DNA of 64,000 nucleotides from Symbiodinium sp. CCMP2592 (GCA_905221615.1 CAJNDT010006025.1:998078-1062077); one strand, 5' to 3'; positions 33,043 through 41,920 are shown, numbered from the stretch's first letter. Numbers and translations: made by a program. The notes: generated by a model not told the origin, from the letters alone.

Positions 33043-33115
33043 AGACTGCCACCGCGCCAGGGCAGCTGCAACTCGGACATTAAGCCGCGGGCCCAGAGGA
33101 CTCAGTGCTTCCAAG
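33043..33115 (+). CDS. candidate exon encoding a TSP1 C-half
   Basis: Between AAGCTAG| and TCCAAG|GTTTAGG, with one leading base, the frame reads DCHRARAAATRTLSRGP, then R-G-L-S-A-S-K. It aligns column by column with ECGRGEKERTRTVAQEP of the 38966 exon (C-x-R ... T-R-T-[VL]-x-x-x-P). The GT donor runs directly into TTTAGGG repeats. The second conserved Cys region is absent. Supported as a decayed or divergent TSP1 half-exon. Confidence 0.45.
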
Positions 33116-33150
33116 GTTTAGGGTTTAGGGGTTTAGGGATACAGGTTTCT
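33116..33150 (+). repeat. TTTAGGG-like words at an intron start
   Basis: GTTTAGGGTTTAGGGGTTTAGGG begins exactly at the presumed donor of the preceding exon. Confidence 0.7.
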
Positions 33151-33392
33151 ATGAGGTTCTGCTTCAAAGTAACGGTGGAAATGGTATTAGTAGTCAGCAT
33201 AATACCAACAACAACGACCATACTGATAAAACATAACAATGATAATACTGGGGTTCCATTCTTGGAGAAGACGTTGCAGATGCAACCTGTAGGAGCAATG
33301 TGTTGAGATCACGCGGACGAGGGTGCACATTGCTGGCATACTTTGCATCAGCTGGTCTCAAATTGAGGAAACAGATTCTATACAGCAGCAAG

Positions 33393-33746
33393 GAGTTTGC
33401 GATTTTGTCAGCTGGGCCATCGCAAAGCGACAGCTGCAGGACCGGCAGGATAAAGACTTCTGGGGGAAAATGGGGCGAAGCAGCATCGACGACTTGAAAG
33501 CCTTCGAAGCTGGTGAGCTGCCCCGCTCCCACCTACCACAAGCTCTTTCAAACGGATCAGGGCGAGGCTGGCATCGCCAAGACTTTCTGGCTGATCTTCC
33601 AGTACCTCGAGTACTTCGTGGCGAGCAAGACGCACGGCAAGCGCCTAGCCACGTCGAAGCTCGTCTTGCGGAGCCCAGCGAACATTGTCACCAAGATGGA
33701 GGCCCTAACAAATACCAGCATCATCGCTGAGGGCTCCTCCTCACAG
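33393..33746 (+). pseudogene. coding segment of unknown protein with one frameshift
   Basis: 33393-33506 reads V-C-D-F-V-S-W-A-I-A-K-R-Q-L-Q-D-R-Q-D-K-D-F-W-G and on to D-D-L-K-A-F-E. From about 33507 a different + frame continues K-L-V-S-C-P-A-P-T-Y-H-K-L-F and F-W-L-I-F-Q-Y-L-E-Y-F-V-A-S-K, up to CACAG|GTATAC. Both parts have GC-rich third positions and natural composition, so a single small indel near 33507 best explains the switch. A lost intron is less likely because no GT/GC...AG pair lies there. The family is not recognised. The good donor suggests more exons downstream. Confidence 0.38.
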
Positions 33747-34297
33747 GTATACTAGTCCAAGCCCCAAAGCCCCGTTCTAGTTGTCAAGGCCGCTACATAG
33801 AGCTTCGGCACCAGGTTAACCAGCTTCTTGATGTTTTGGCAATTGGCGTCTTGGGTTTAAGATTCACGATCTCGGTTTCCGGATGTCGGACAAGGGGCTC
33901 GAACTTTCTCTCGCAGTAAACACTCGCGACGAGAATGTTTATGCCTTTGGGGTATGGTTCCGGGCGGGGTGGGGTTACAAGTGCCTAAGTTGAGACTTAA
34001 AATGATCTCTTTGCTTGTATTCTCCAACGGGTCCACGAGCCTATGTCGCATGACGTTGGCATTTAAGGGGTTGCCATGTAGGTACTGTAGGCTCAAAGCA
34101 AATGCTACATGGGACACGCATGGACCCTTAAGCTTCTAGTGTCCATGATCCTTTAAGCTTAGCCTTAACCCTAGACCTCGAACCCTGGAACCGCCAGCGC
34201 GTCGAGAAACCTAATCGCTGTCGCGTCGCAGGGGAGAAGTTCAGGCTTGAGGCTTAAGCCTTAAGGTTTTTGATTTAGGGTTTAAAGCCACCACAGC

Positions 34298-34385
34298 TTA
34301 ACCCACTTTTGTTGTAGGGTCCCTATACAATTTTATGAGGGTATCTAGGAAGAACCTACAAAAAAAGTCGGGTTTGGTAGTGTAG
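34298..34385. repeat. inverted-repeat element family D
   Basis: CCACTTTTGTTGTAGGGTCC ... GAACCTACAAAAAAAGTCGG repeats the layout of 12548-12652. Confidence 0.5.
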
Positions 34386-34473
34386 GGCATCCCCAAATGC
34401 CAAACCCTGGGCTCGACTTCGGTTGCACCTGAGATCTTGAGATCCCGGAGCTCCAAACCGGCGCAAGCTGCGC

Positions 34474-34665
34474 CTTATAGGGCCTTAATAATTAGAATAG
34501 GGTTCCTTTCAAGGGCTCTATCAGGGTTACTATAAGGGATCTGTAAAGGTACCATCATATAGGGGCCGTGATAATTATGAATAGATATTTTGGGGTCCAC
34601 TGTGCCATAAGTATAATAAGGAACCCCCAACGTAGTATGGGTAATTGTTGAGGCCCCTATAGTAT
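34474..34665 (-). repeat. MITE family A, two overlapping copies
   Basis: A partial copy (TATAGGGCCTTAATAATTAG then AATAGGGTTCC) is followed by a full reverse-oriented copy at about 34556-34665 (ATATAGGGGCCGTGATAATT ... GGTAATTGTTGAGGCCCCTATAG). Confidence 0.7.
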
Positions 34666-34764
34666 GTCTGCACAAGGTTGTGCGGAAGATTAACGCTATC
34701 TCATGATTGGGTCCTCAACGGCCCTGGGGCCCTAACTTTCAGATCCTGGGTAGCTCGGGGGTTG

Positions 34765-34868
34765 TAGGTGGTTGTCAAAGTTAGGGCCCCTTTTTGGGTA
34801 CCCTAAATATTAGGTGCCGTACTATATTAGGGACCCCAAAAGGGACCGTAATTTTGACAACCACCCTT
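34765..34868. repeat. inverted-repeat element family C (GGTTGTCAAA)
   Basis: GGTGGTTGTCAAAGTTAGGG ... CCGTAATTTTGACAACCACCC: inverted ends of about 22 bp around GGTACCCTAAATATTAGG and TGCCGTACTATATTAGGGACC. A second copy in the other orientation is at 38634-38742. Confidence 0.75.
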
Positions 34869-34971
34869 ATAGTAGAATTGCAACAAAAGGAACTCCAAGG
34901 AAAAGTAGTGTCTTTTCGTTGTTCATCATTCAGGGCCCCCCATGTTTCTCCCGAGCCAGCCGTTCCTCGAG

Positions 34972-35062
34972 GTGCGACCCCACCTTTGACTGCGAGTTCA
35001 ATGACTGGGCGGACTGGAGCATTCTGGCGGCAAAGATTCCCAGCATGCCTAATACAGCGTAG
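34972..35062 (+). CDS. candidate exon encoding a TSP1 N-half
   Basis: After CCTCGAG|, with one leading base, the frame reads CDPTFDCEFNDWADWS, then I-L-A-A-K-I-P-S and a TAG at 35060. D-C-E-F-x-D-W-x-D-W-S is the typical TSP1 entry. The following C-S-x-x-C-G-G part is not in this frame, but H-S-G-G-K appears one frame over, so either an intron or a frameshift follows W-S. The next island with the missing part is 35642-35719. The ORF is open upstream to 34814. Confidence 0.5.
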
Positions 35063-35554
35063 TGCAGGAGTTTAAAATGGGCATAAGGGGCTTCACCCTA
35101 AACCCCAAACCCAAAACCTTAAACATAGCATGATTTGTTGTCTATTCCGGAATCGAGGGGTGACGGCCTCTCGGGTTTGAAGTTGGGTTCCGGATGAGGG
35201 TTTAGGGCTGGGGCTCCAGAGTTTTAGGGGCTTGGGTTCTGGGTTTTCCAAACCCGAGATCCCAAGCCGTTCCTTTATGTTTAACAACTACCACGGCTCT
35301 ATTGAGTTTCTAAACATGTAGATCTTGGGGGGTGTAGGGTCAGTGTTCTCTCCGTAGGTTTGAGCAAACCCTGAACCGAAAAGACCCTCTGACCCTATCA
35401 TTGGCACCCTTACAGTAGCCCTTATTGATCCTTTAAAGGAGCCCCTGCAAAACCCCTAAACCACAGCAGAAAGAAAATTAAGCCAAGGCCCTTGCAATCT
35501 GATAGCCTTACAGGAATCCTTGTAGACTTACAGACCCCTCAGAGGAGCCCTTAC

Positions 35555-35640
35555 AGGAAGCCTATAAAACCCTAAACCCTAAACCCAAAACCCTAAACCC
35601 TAAACCCTAAACCCCTAAACCCTAAACCCTAAACCCCAAA
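35555..35640 (-). repeat. CCCTAAA array
   Basis: Nearly perfect CCCTAAA units (about ten) end directly at the 35642 exon. Confidence 0.85.
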
Positions 35641-35641
35641 G

Positions 35642-35719
35642 CAAAAGAGGCCCTTGCTCCACCTCTTGCTCCGGGCTCAAGAGCCGATCGCGCGGGATCA
35701 AGCAGCGGGCTCGGAGCAG
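35642..35719 (+). CDS. candidate exon encoding a TSP1 middle segment
   Basis: After CCCCAAAG|, with one leading base, the frame reads KRGPCSTSCSGLKSRSRGIK, then Q-R-A-R-S-R. C-S-T-S-C-S-G-x-x-S-R-S-R aligns with C-S-A-S-C-S-G-G-V-A-S-R-S-R of 4720-4798. A phase-0 frame is also open (Q-K-R-P-L-L-H-L-L-L-R-A-Q-E), so the TSP1 frame rests on the motif. CCCTAAA repeats run right up to the acceptor. It follows the 34972 N-half in correct domain order. Confidence 0.58.
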
Positions 35720-35875
35720 GGGAGGGGCGTTTACCCAGAGACTCCAAAACCCCTTAATCTAGGACCCAGAGTAGGCCCTTATTCCCTTTTTCAGCGTTCA
35801 GTTTCCCCTATAAGCCCCCTTTAAAGCAAAAAGGGCACCCTTTTTGTTCCCAGGCTACTCTTGGGTCTAGTAATT

Positions 35876-35942
35876 AAGGAATATACCTTAAGTTATAATA
35901 GAATCCCTAATATGATTTAAGGAGTATTCCTTAATTAAGGGG
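35876..35942. repeat. inverted-repeat element family E
   Basis: TAATTAAGGAATATACCTTAA ... GATTTAAGGAGTATTCC then TTAATTA. The centre AATAGAATCCCTAATATGAT is shared with 10131-10212. Confidence 0.65.
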
Positions 35943-35993
35943 TTTTGGAGTCTCTGGGTACGGGGTGGGTTTTGAGGGGGGTGGTAGGGGCTT

Positions 35994-36380
35994 TAGGGTT
36001 GAGGGTTTAGGGTTTATTTAGGGTTTTAGGGTTGAGGGTTTAGGGTTTATTTGGGGTTTTAGGGTTGAGGGTTTAGGGTTTATTTCGGGTTTTAGGGTTG
36101 AGGGTTTAGGGTTTATTTGGGGTTTTAGGGTTGAGGGTTTAGGGTTTACTTGGGGTTTTAGGGTTGAGGGTTTAGGGTTTATTTAGGGTTTTAGGGTTGA
36201 GGGTTTAGGGTTTATTTGGGGTTTTAGGGTTGAGGGTTTAGGGTTTATTTCGGGTTTTAGGGTTGAGGGTTTAGGGTTTATTTGGGGTTTTAGGGTTGAG
36301 GGTTTAGGGTTTATTTGGGGTTTTAGGGTTGAGGGTTTAGGGTTTATTTCGGGTTTTAGGGTTGAGGGTTTAGGGTTGAG
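35994..36380 (+). repeat. 33-bp minisatellite built from TTTAGGG variants
   Basis: About 11.5 copies of a 33-bp unit (TTAGGGTTGAGGGTTTAGGG then TTTATTTNGGGTT). GAGGG recurs at 36001, 36034, 36067 and so on to 36364 with no length change. The variable base after TATTT reads A,G,C,G,G,A,G,C,G,G,C (the first G-G unit pair includes a TACTT variant), a five-unit (165-bp) higher-order pattern. Confidence 0.9.
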
Positions 36381-36389
36381 GCTTCTGGA

Positions 36390-37320
36390 TTTAGTTTACA
36401 GGGTCCATGTAGGGCCTGCTAACAGGCCAAAGTTTATACTGTTTGGACACGTATGGTGTTTGGAGGTTTGTGGGGTGAAGGGTTAAGGGCGTTTAGGATT
36501 GCGTTGTTTTGTTTCAAGTGGTGTAGGGCTTTTGGGAAGTTTGGTTGAACTGTTTTGTGGTGTGTCTTGAGTCAAAAAGGTTTTCTGAGAGTTGGGGGCG
36601 CATTAATTAAGCGCTCGTTTTGGGCTTGGGTTCGGGTTCATGGTTAGTTTTGTGTCTTTTAATGAGGTGCTCAAGCCTGTCATTGCTTTCAGGGTTGAGT
36701 TTAGGTATTGGATTTAATTGATTTAATGTGAGGTTTCGCAGAACGAGGCAAACCTAAACCTATAACCCGGAACTCTAAAGCCCCAACCTACAAGTCATAA
36801 ATCCAGCATTGGGGTTGGGGTTTGGAGATAGAATGCTTACATAGCCCTTGTGAGACCACTGGCTGTTAATTATCACGCCCACAGCACCTTGTAAAGCCCG
36901 GGTTACAAAACTTTGCAGAACCTTCATGAAACCGTTGAAGACCCGATAGAAAGCCTCCAAAGCCTTTCAAATCCCCTAAAACCACCAGGCGACCCTAACG
37001 CACCCCCCCCCCCAAAAAAAAAAAAAAAAAAAATGCCTGAACGTTTAACTCAAAGCACTCAAAACCTGATACCCTGAATCGTAAGGATCCAAGTGCCTAT
37101 AGTTACGGCATCCGGTTTAGGGTTTAACCGGAGGATGGAAGCTGACAAATTCAGACTTTTATAGCAGTATCCTATATAGGACGAACGCAGAAAGGAAGCC
37201 CTTGCAGAAACCGTTCGGGCACAAAAACCTCCAAGGACCCTCAAACCCTAAACCCTATGAACCTTAAACCCTATTCCCAACGACCCTAAATCCAATACAC
37301 CCCACACGGTAACTTCAAAA
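36390..37320. other. stretch without a gene
   Basis: GT-rich sequence is followed by a C run and a poly-A run (about 37004-37033) and CCCTAAA-like words before the 37322 exon. Short - strand frames at 36775-36960 and 37059-37244 lack any motif. Confidence 0.45.
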
Positions 37321-37321
37321 G

Positions 37322-37374
37322 GCATTACGGCAGCGGCAACGGCGGCTTCTGCGAAGGGGCAGCCGGCAGCCTAG
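37322..37374 (+). CDS. candidate exon encoding a TSP1 C-half
   Basis: After TTCAAAAG|, with one leading base, the frame reads HYGSGNGGFCEGAAGSLVG. N-G-G-x-C-E-G is the usual end of the third strand of a TSP1 module in protist proteins. CCCTAAA-like words lie upstream. A second open frame is Ala-rich and ends in TAG at 37372. Order and phase agree with the preceding middle segment at 35642. Confidence 0.5.
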
Positions 37375-37767
37375 TTGGTAGTCCTCTAAATGAGGGTCCC
37401 CTACAGGGCCTTGTTGTAAGGATGCCGTACTATTGTCTTTAGGGGTTAGTGTTTAACTAGGGTTGAGTAGTTTTATGGTACATTCCTTGACGCAGTAGGT
37501 TGTTGGATCCACAGGTAGACCCTACTGTAGAATCGGAATGAATACTTCTACCATTTCCTGGGGTTCTTCAACATATCACTATATGTATAGTAAGCAATGC
37601 TGGTCCCCATAGCCCGAGTGCGAGTTCCGCGTATGAATCCGGTAGCAAACTCCAGTCATCTTGAGGAGCATGCATAACCCCCTAACCCATATCTCGCAAC
37701 TTAAACCAAAACTCCCACCCCATACACCCCCAACCCTGAACCCTGCCTTTGCGAAGTCTAGACACAT

Positions 37768-37800
37768 ATTATATATATATGTATATATATATATATGTCA
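37768..37800. repeat. AT microsatellite
   Basis: Alternating AT with two GT interruptions, upstream of the 37825 exon. Confidence 0.85.
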
Positions 37801-37824
37801 CATATATCAACTCATTAACCGCAG

Positions 37825-37926
37825 GTCCACGATCTTGCGCCCTGTCACGAACACGGTACCGACTGCGGTGGTGCAGCGCCAGTCGTGCCCGTGGCAGCAG
37901 AAAGTAAGGCTGACGGGACTGCATAA
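37825..37926 (+). CDS. candidate terminal exon, Cys/Ala-rich
   Basis: After AACCGCAG| the phase-0 frame reads V-H-D-L-A-P-C-H-E-H-G-T-D-C-G-G-A-A-P-V-V-P-V-A-A-E-S-K-A-D-G-T-A and stops (TAA 37924-37926). H-G-T-D-C-G-G could be the end of a TSP1 module. If so, TSP1 coding stops here and the later modules belong to another gene. A possible GAAAG|TAAGG boundary also exists. The assignment is tentative. Confidence 0.33.
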   Translation, partial: VHDLAPCHEHGTDCGGAAPVVPVAAESKADGTA

Positions 37927-38342
37927 GTCGGATATTTTTGATGTGTTAAGTGGGGCTTCCCTCATGATCAACTTGCCTAAAACCCTATCACCTGCTTACT
38001 AAGTCCCTTCAGAGTCACTCGGCACGTTTAGTTCGAGCTTTCGGAGTCAATGAGCTTTCAGAGCTGGGCTTTGCAGAGCAGAGTGTAAAAGCTGACAGCT
38101 GCAAACAGTCTTTCAGAATGTCTCTACAAGCTGCAACAACTGTGCTCTCAGAGCTTGCATTGCAGTGGGTTTTGCAGAGGCTTCTCAAATGGCTTCAATG
38201 GAAGTTTTGAGTCTTTCGGCGTAATGCGGGCTTTTTACGGACTTATCTTATTACGCACCACCACCCTCCTTGTCGTAACTGCTGTTTCAAGGAGGATTTG
38301 CTTAGCTCCATTGGCTTTAGGTTTTGGGGTTTTGCTGCCTAG

Positions 38343-38442
38343 GACTGCATCCTCAACGCCTGGACAGACTGGACCACTTGCGACGCGGAGCTCGGGGGGA
38401 AGGGAAGCTAGAGGAATGGAACAACCTGCGACCCTGAAGCAC
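38343..38442 (+). CDS. candidate exon encoding a TSP1 N-half, with an in-frame TAG
   Basis: After GCTGCCTAG| the frame reads DCILNAWTDWTTCDAELGGK, then G-S and a TAG (38409-38411). The same frame then continues R-N-G-T-T-C-D-P-E-A. D-C-x-L-x-x-W-T-D-W-T-x-C is the canonical TSP1 start, and N-G-T-x-C after the stop resembles its end. Either the exon really ends before the TAG (donor near GCGGAG) or the module is a relic. TTTAGGG words follow at 38447. Confidence 0.52.
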
Positions 38443-38633
38443 GGGTTTAGGGTTTAGAGCTTGGGATTCTTGTATTTCCGGTGTCATATAAAACAACCTC
38501 AAACCCCAAATCGTGTTATCGGAATTTCAGTTTTCGGGCTTTGTGGTGATTGGGAAGTGTGAGGGAGTGCAGTAAACTGCCTGGAGGACCACCAAACACC
38601 GAGATGCATGGAGGCTTCAGATGTTCAGGGTTT

Positions 38634-38742
38634 TACATGGGTGGTTGTCAATAGGGTCCCTTTTTGGGTCCCTATTATAATACGGCACCTATGATTTCAG
38701 GTACCCGAAAGGTGCCCTAATTTTGACAACTACCCATATGAG
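38634..38742. repeat. inverted-repeat element family C
   Basis: GGGTGGTTGTCAATAGGGTCC ... CCCTAATTTTGACAACTACCC, with TATTATAATACGGCACCTA in the core: the 34765 element in reverse. Confidence 0.75.
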
Positions 38743-38965
38743 GAAAGAGGTAACAGTATGGGGTTTAGGGTTCAGGGATTTTTCCCATTGAGGAAGGATA
38801 CTCCTATTAATCAACCGAAGACGGAGCGCCTCACAATCTACCAGGGGTGTTGGGCTCTGAGTCAACCTACAAGCGCTAAGAGCCCGAAAGCTCCAGGAGT
38901 GCCCCTAAACCCAAAACTCTAAACTCAAACCCTTACGCTCTAAACCCTAAACCCTAAACCGTGAG

Positions 38966-39035
38966 GAGTGCGGCCGTGGGGAGAAGGAGAGAACGAGAAC
39001 GGTCGCGCAGGAGCCGGCGAACGGCGGCAAGGCAG
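38966..39035 (+). CDS. candidate exon encoding a TSP1 C-half
   Basis: After ACCGTGAG| the frame reads ECGRGEKERTRTVAQEPANG, then G-K-A. C-G-x-G-x-x-x-R-T-R-x-V-x-x-x-P-x-N-G-G-K is the textbook second half of a TSP1 repeat (conserved C-G-G turn, paired Arg, N-G-G before the last Cys). The donor looks like GCAG|GATCC (AG|GA). CCCTAAA words end just upstream. It follows the N-half at 38343 in correct order. This is the clearest C-half in the window. Confidence 0.65.
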
Positions 39036-39077
39036 GATCCTCTTCCGTACTTAAAGGATCATGGGACTTAGTAAGTA

Positions 39078-39080
39078 CGG

Positions 39081-39117
<37 letters not shown>

Positions 39118-39180
39118 CGGTTATATATATATATATATATATATACATACGGTTACAAATATATATATATATATATATGA
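39078..39180. repeat. three tandem TACGGTTA(TA)n modules
   Basis: TACGGTTA is followed by an AT run and repeats three times (about 39073, 39115 and 39148), so the AT tracts expanded inside a larger tandem unit. Confidence 0.85.
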
Positions 39181-39774
39181 CTGTAACTGTGCTCTAACCC
39201 CTCTTAAGGTACTTGTAACCATACTTAATTATTGCTAAGAGACATGAGCCAGCGGCCTATGTCTGAAAAGGCATCAGGAACCCTTGAAAAGACTCTGTTG
39301 CAACCGGTGCTGCATACGAGTATCAGGAATCAGGAAATTACCCAGGTCAAACAAGTTTACGGTTTTAGGGTTTAGGGTGACCCAGCCCCACCCTTACAGC
39401 CTCAACCCATACCACCGAGCCCGGGGCGAACCCAAAACCCACGACGCCCACCGAAAACCATTGCACCCTCAACCCCAACCCATAACGCCCGTCTAAAACC
39501 TTACGCGTGCAGCACTCTATATCAAACCCTGAGAGCCTCAGAAAAGGAGAAAACATATACAGAAAGCCCTATAAAACAGAACCCTAAACCCTAAACTCGC
39601 TTAGCCCTGTAACTAAAACCCGATTTTTGACCCCAAACTCCCTGAACCCTAGAAAAGAAAGAGCCCCAATAACGACATATAGCCTGCAGCTTCCTTGGCA
39701 GGTCTGCGATGGAGGACTCAAAGAGCTCCACACCTGTCAGATCAAGCGTGGAACCCGGGGGGCTGCCTTTGGGC

Positions 39775-40035
39775 TTTAGGGGCTTATTCAAGGGTTTAAC
39801 AGGGCTTATAGGGTTTATAGGGTGTTGGGGGTTTAGGAGGTTTATAGGGTGTAGAGGGTCTAGAGCGCCTTTTATAGGGTTTGGGGGAGTTTAGGGTTGA
39901 AGGTGCGTGGGTTTAGGGGTTTTGGGTGTGGGGTTTAGGGCTTTTGGGTTTAGGCGTTTTAGGCTTTAGAGGTTTAGACTTTCGAGTCTACGGGGTTCGG
40001 GGGTTTAAGGTTTTCAGGGTTTGTGTTTTAGAGTC
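39775..40035 (+). repeat. TTTAGGG-like array
   Basis: GGGTTTA(T)AGGG words, loosely spaced, grade into GTTTTAGG words. The overlapping open frame (Gly/Phe/Ile) is a by-product. Confidence 0.7.
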
Positions 40036-40413
40036 GTTGGGCTTCCCCTAAGGATCCCAGTGCCCAAGTAGCAGGGCTGCAGGAACCAAATTCCATTCAG
40101 AGTAAAAAACAGTATGCTGAGACCTAATCGATGTCTCGTAACAGCAGTTCAGGGCGTCAGGTTCATGTCATATACGAAGGTTACGGGGTCTCTTGGAGTC
40201 TTTGTTTGATCGATTTCCCAGGCTTTTTCCATTGGGCGTATATGATCTCATTGAGCTTTTCTTGGTGCCTTGGGGATCAGGGCTCAGGGCAGAGAGCTCC
40301 CCATGGGTTTCATTGGAGTTCAGGGATTCAGCCCTTGGGGGTGTATATTGAGTCTCAGGAGTTTCCAGGACCTGGAGGGTTATAGGGCTTCTGATGTGTC
40401 TTCAATTCTGGTA

Positions 40414-40422
<9 letters not shown>

Positions 40423-40459
<37 letters not shown>

Positions 40460-40488
40460 CATATATATATATAGATACTAATATACAT

Positions 40489-40520
<32 letters not shown>
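40423..40520. repeat. AT microsatellites with TACATAC interruptions
   Basis: Two long AT runs are separated by TACTAATATACATACACATA. The overlapping Tyr/Ile open frame is not a gene. Confidence 0.85.
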
Positions 40521-40531
<11 letters not shown>

Positions 40532-40859
40532 CTAGGAGAGTGCGAATTTATTGAACGCTAGGAGCATTGGTACTGCTGGGATAGTATCAGAATCGACACG
40601 ACTGTTGGACCCTGCAGTATGCCGTATCCTCGAGTCACTAGCATCCGACTCGGAAACTTAAACCCATTATATCCACAACCCTTTCCTCGACACCCGAAGA
40701 TCAAGACTCGAACGCCTAGATGCTCAACGGAAGAAAAGGATAGGCTTGAGGCAAAGCTCTGAATCGCGAAATCCCAGACTGTCATTGATATCCAGTTCGG
40801 TGTTTCTGCAATCTCCTAAGCCCTTCAGCTGAGGAAGTGCGCCGAGCAGTGTGATGCAG

Positions 40860-40900
40860 TGGATTGCGTCTGGGGCGACTGGGGCGAGTCTCGGGCTCAG
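40860..40900 (+). CDS. candidate exon encoding a TSP1 N-half
   Basis: After GTGATGCAG|, with two leading bases, the frame reads DCVWGDWGESRAQ. D-C-V-W-G-D-W-G-E is the standard opening of a TSP1 module in dinoflagellate proteins. The matching C-half is not found before petJ; the next one is at 44725. Exon end uncertain (GCGAG|TCT or CTCAG|CCT). Confidence 0.45.
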
Positions 40901-41355
40901 CCTCGAACATTCGCACCATCAGAGAGCTCTCTGATGGTCATACTGCTAGTATGAAATCGGGATGAGGTTACGGTTGTGCCGAGAGTACAAAAAAGCTCAC
41001 TGGCAAAGTGTTGCTGAGTGTATGGTCGATTTTGAGTTATGGGTTCAGAAGTTCAGAAGTTCCGGGTTCGATGGTTGAGGGTCATGGAGTTAGATGTTGA
41101 GAGATTCGGGGGCGGCATGGTATCAGATCCTCATATACTTTGTCTTTTTGTGACATGGTTTGCGCTGGAATTGTAGAAAGTTCGATGCTTCCGAAGTAAG
41201 GGCTCTTGTGCCCCCCCTTCGTTTTGGAAGCTTCCATATACACTCCAGGGTTTAGGGTTTGGTTGTTACATTCCAATTCACGAAATTCTGGCTCCAGGCA
41301 TTTGCCTACTGGCTCTCCTGGCTCTCCTTGAGTTGCAGCTCCCTTCCACCAAGCC

Positions 41356-41920
41356 ATGCCCCGAGTCAGCATCGCGTGTGCCGCGTCCCTGCTCCTCTGT
41401 GGTGCCTGCTTCGTCGTGCCCATCAGCCTCAACTCGACGCCTCGGACGAAGTCAGGCGGGGGATTCGGAAGGTAGGCGTGCTGGATTTAGGACTCCCTCA
41501 TAATGGGGATCCTACATGTAGGGTCTGTATGAGAGCCCCTTGACATGAGGTGTTGTGGTGGAACTTCCCGTTCAAAACCAGACGCCTGAGTCAACCTCCT
41601 GGGCCTTCTTGGCTCTTGGCGGAGCCTTGGGGCTCTTGATTGCAGCCGCCGCAGCCCGACCTGCATGTGCTGCAGACCTGGAGAACCGCGAGGCTGTCTT
41701 GAATAGCAGTTGTACCGCCTGCCACGCTCAAGGCAGCAACTTTGTGTTGGAGAAGATTAATGGAGATGCCCTGGTAGAGTACCGCAAGCACGACGTCCAG
41801 GCCACTATCGCCCGGGTGACCGACGGCAAGAGTGCTTTGCCCTCCGTCGGGCAGAAGTTGCGACTTGACAACTTCGAAGACGTGGCAAGCTACGTCTACG
41901 CCAAGGCTGACAAATGGTGA
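41356..41920 (+). CDS. petJ: plastid cytochrome c6 precursor, two exons
   Basis: Cytochrome c6 carries electrons from cytochrome b6f to photosystem I in the thylakoid lumen. Exon 1 starts at ATG 41356 with a signal peptide (R-V-S-I-A-C-A-A-S-L-L-L-C-G-A-C) ending in FVVP, the FVAP-type transit-peptide motif of dinoflagellates. An intron must follow, because TAG lies at 41473; AG|GC (after 41455) to GAG|G (41549) keeps frame. Exon 2 has a hydrophobic stretch (about 41597-41665) and an A-C-A|A lumen-cleavage site. The mature domain of about 82 residues has the haem site SCTACH (C and H at 41711-41725) and ends F-E-D-V-A-S-Y-V-Y-A-K-A-D-K-W, all normal for the family. The family's GK-x-AMP axial Met is Leu here (ALPSVG, TTG at 41837-41839). 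Stop TGA 41918-41920. The family is sure; the splice sites are inferred. Confidence 0.85.
41456..41549 (+). other. probable petJ intron with AG|GC...AG|G boundaries
   Basis: The 94-bp segment starts GCGGGG after GTCAG and ends ATGAG before GTGTT. Removing it joins the targeting exon to the cytochrome frame without a shift. A GT at 41472 has no nearby frame-preserving AG. Non-GT donors flanked by AG/G repeats are known in dinoflagellate introns. Confidence 0.5.

Noticed and set aside
34972..35062. MAM-type domain reading of the Cys/Trp-rich island
   Set aside because: D-W-x-D-W-S spacing fits TSP1 better, and neighbouring islands supply the rest of that module.
35994..36380. CRISPR array
   Set aside because: The 33-bp units are contiguous and nearly identical without unique spacers. 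It is a minisatellite in a eukaryotic context.
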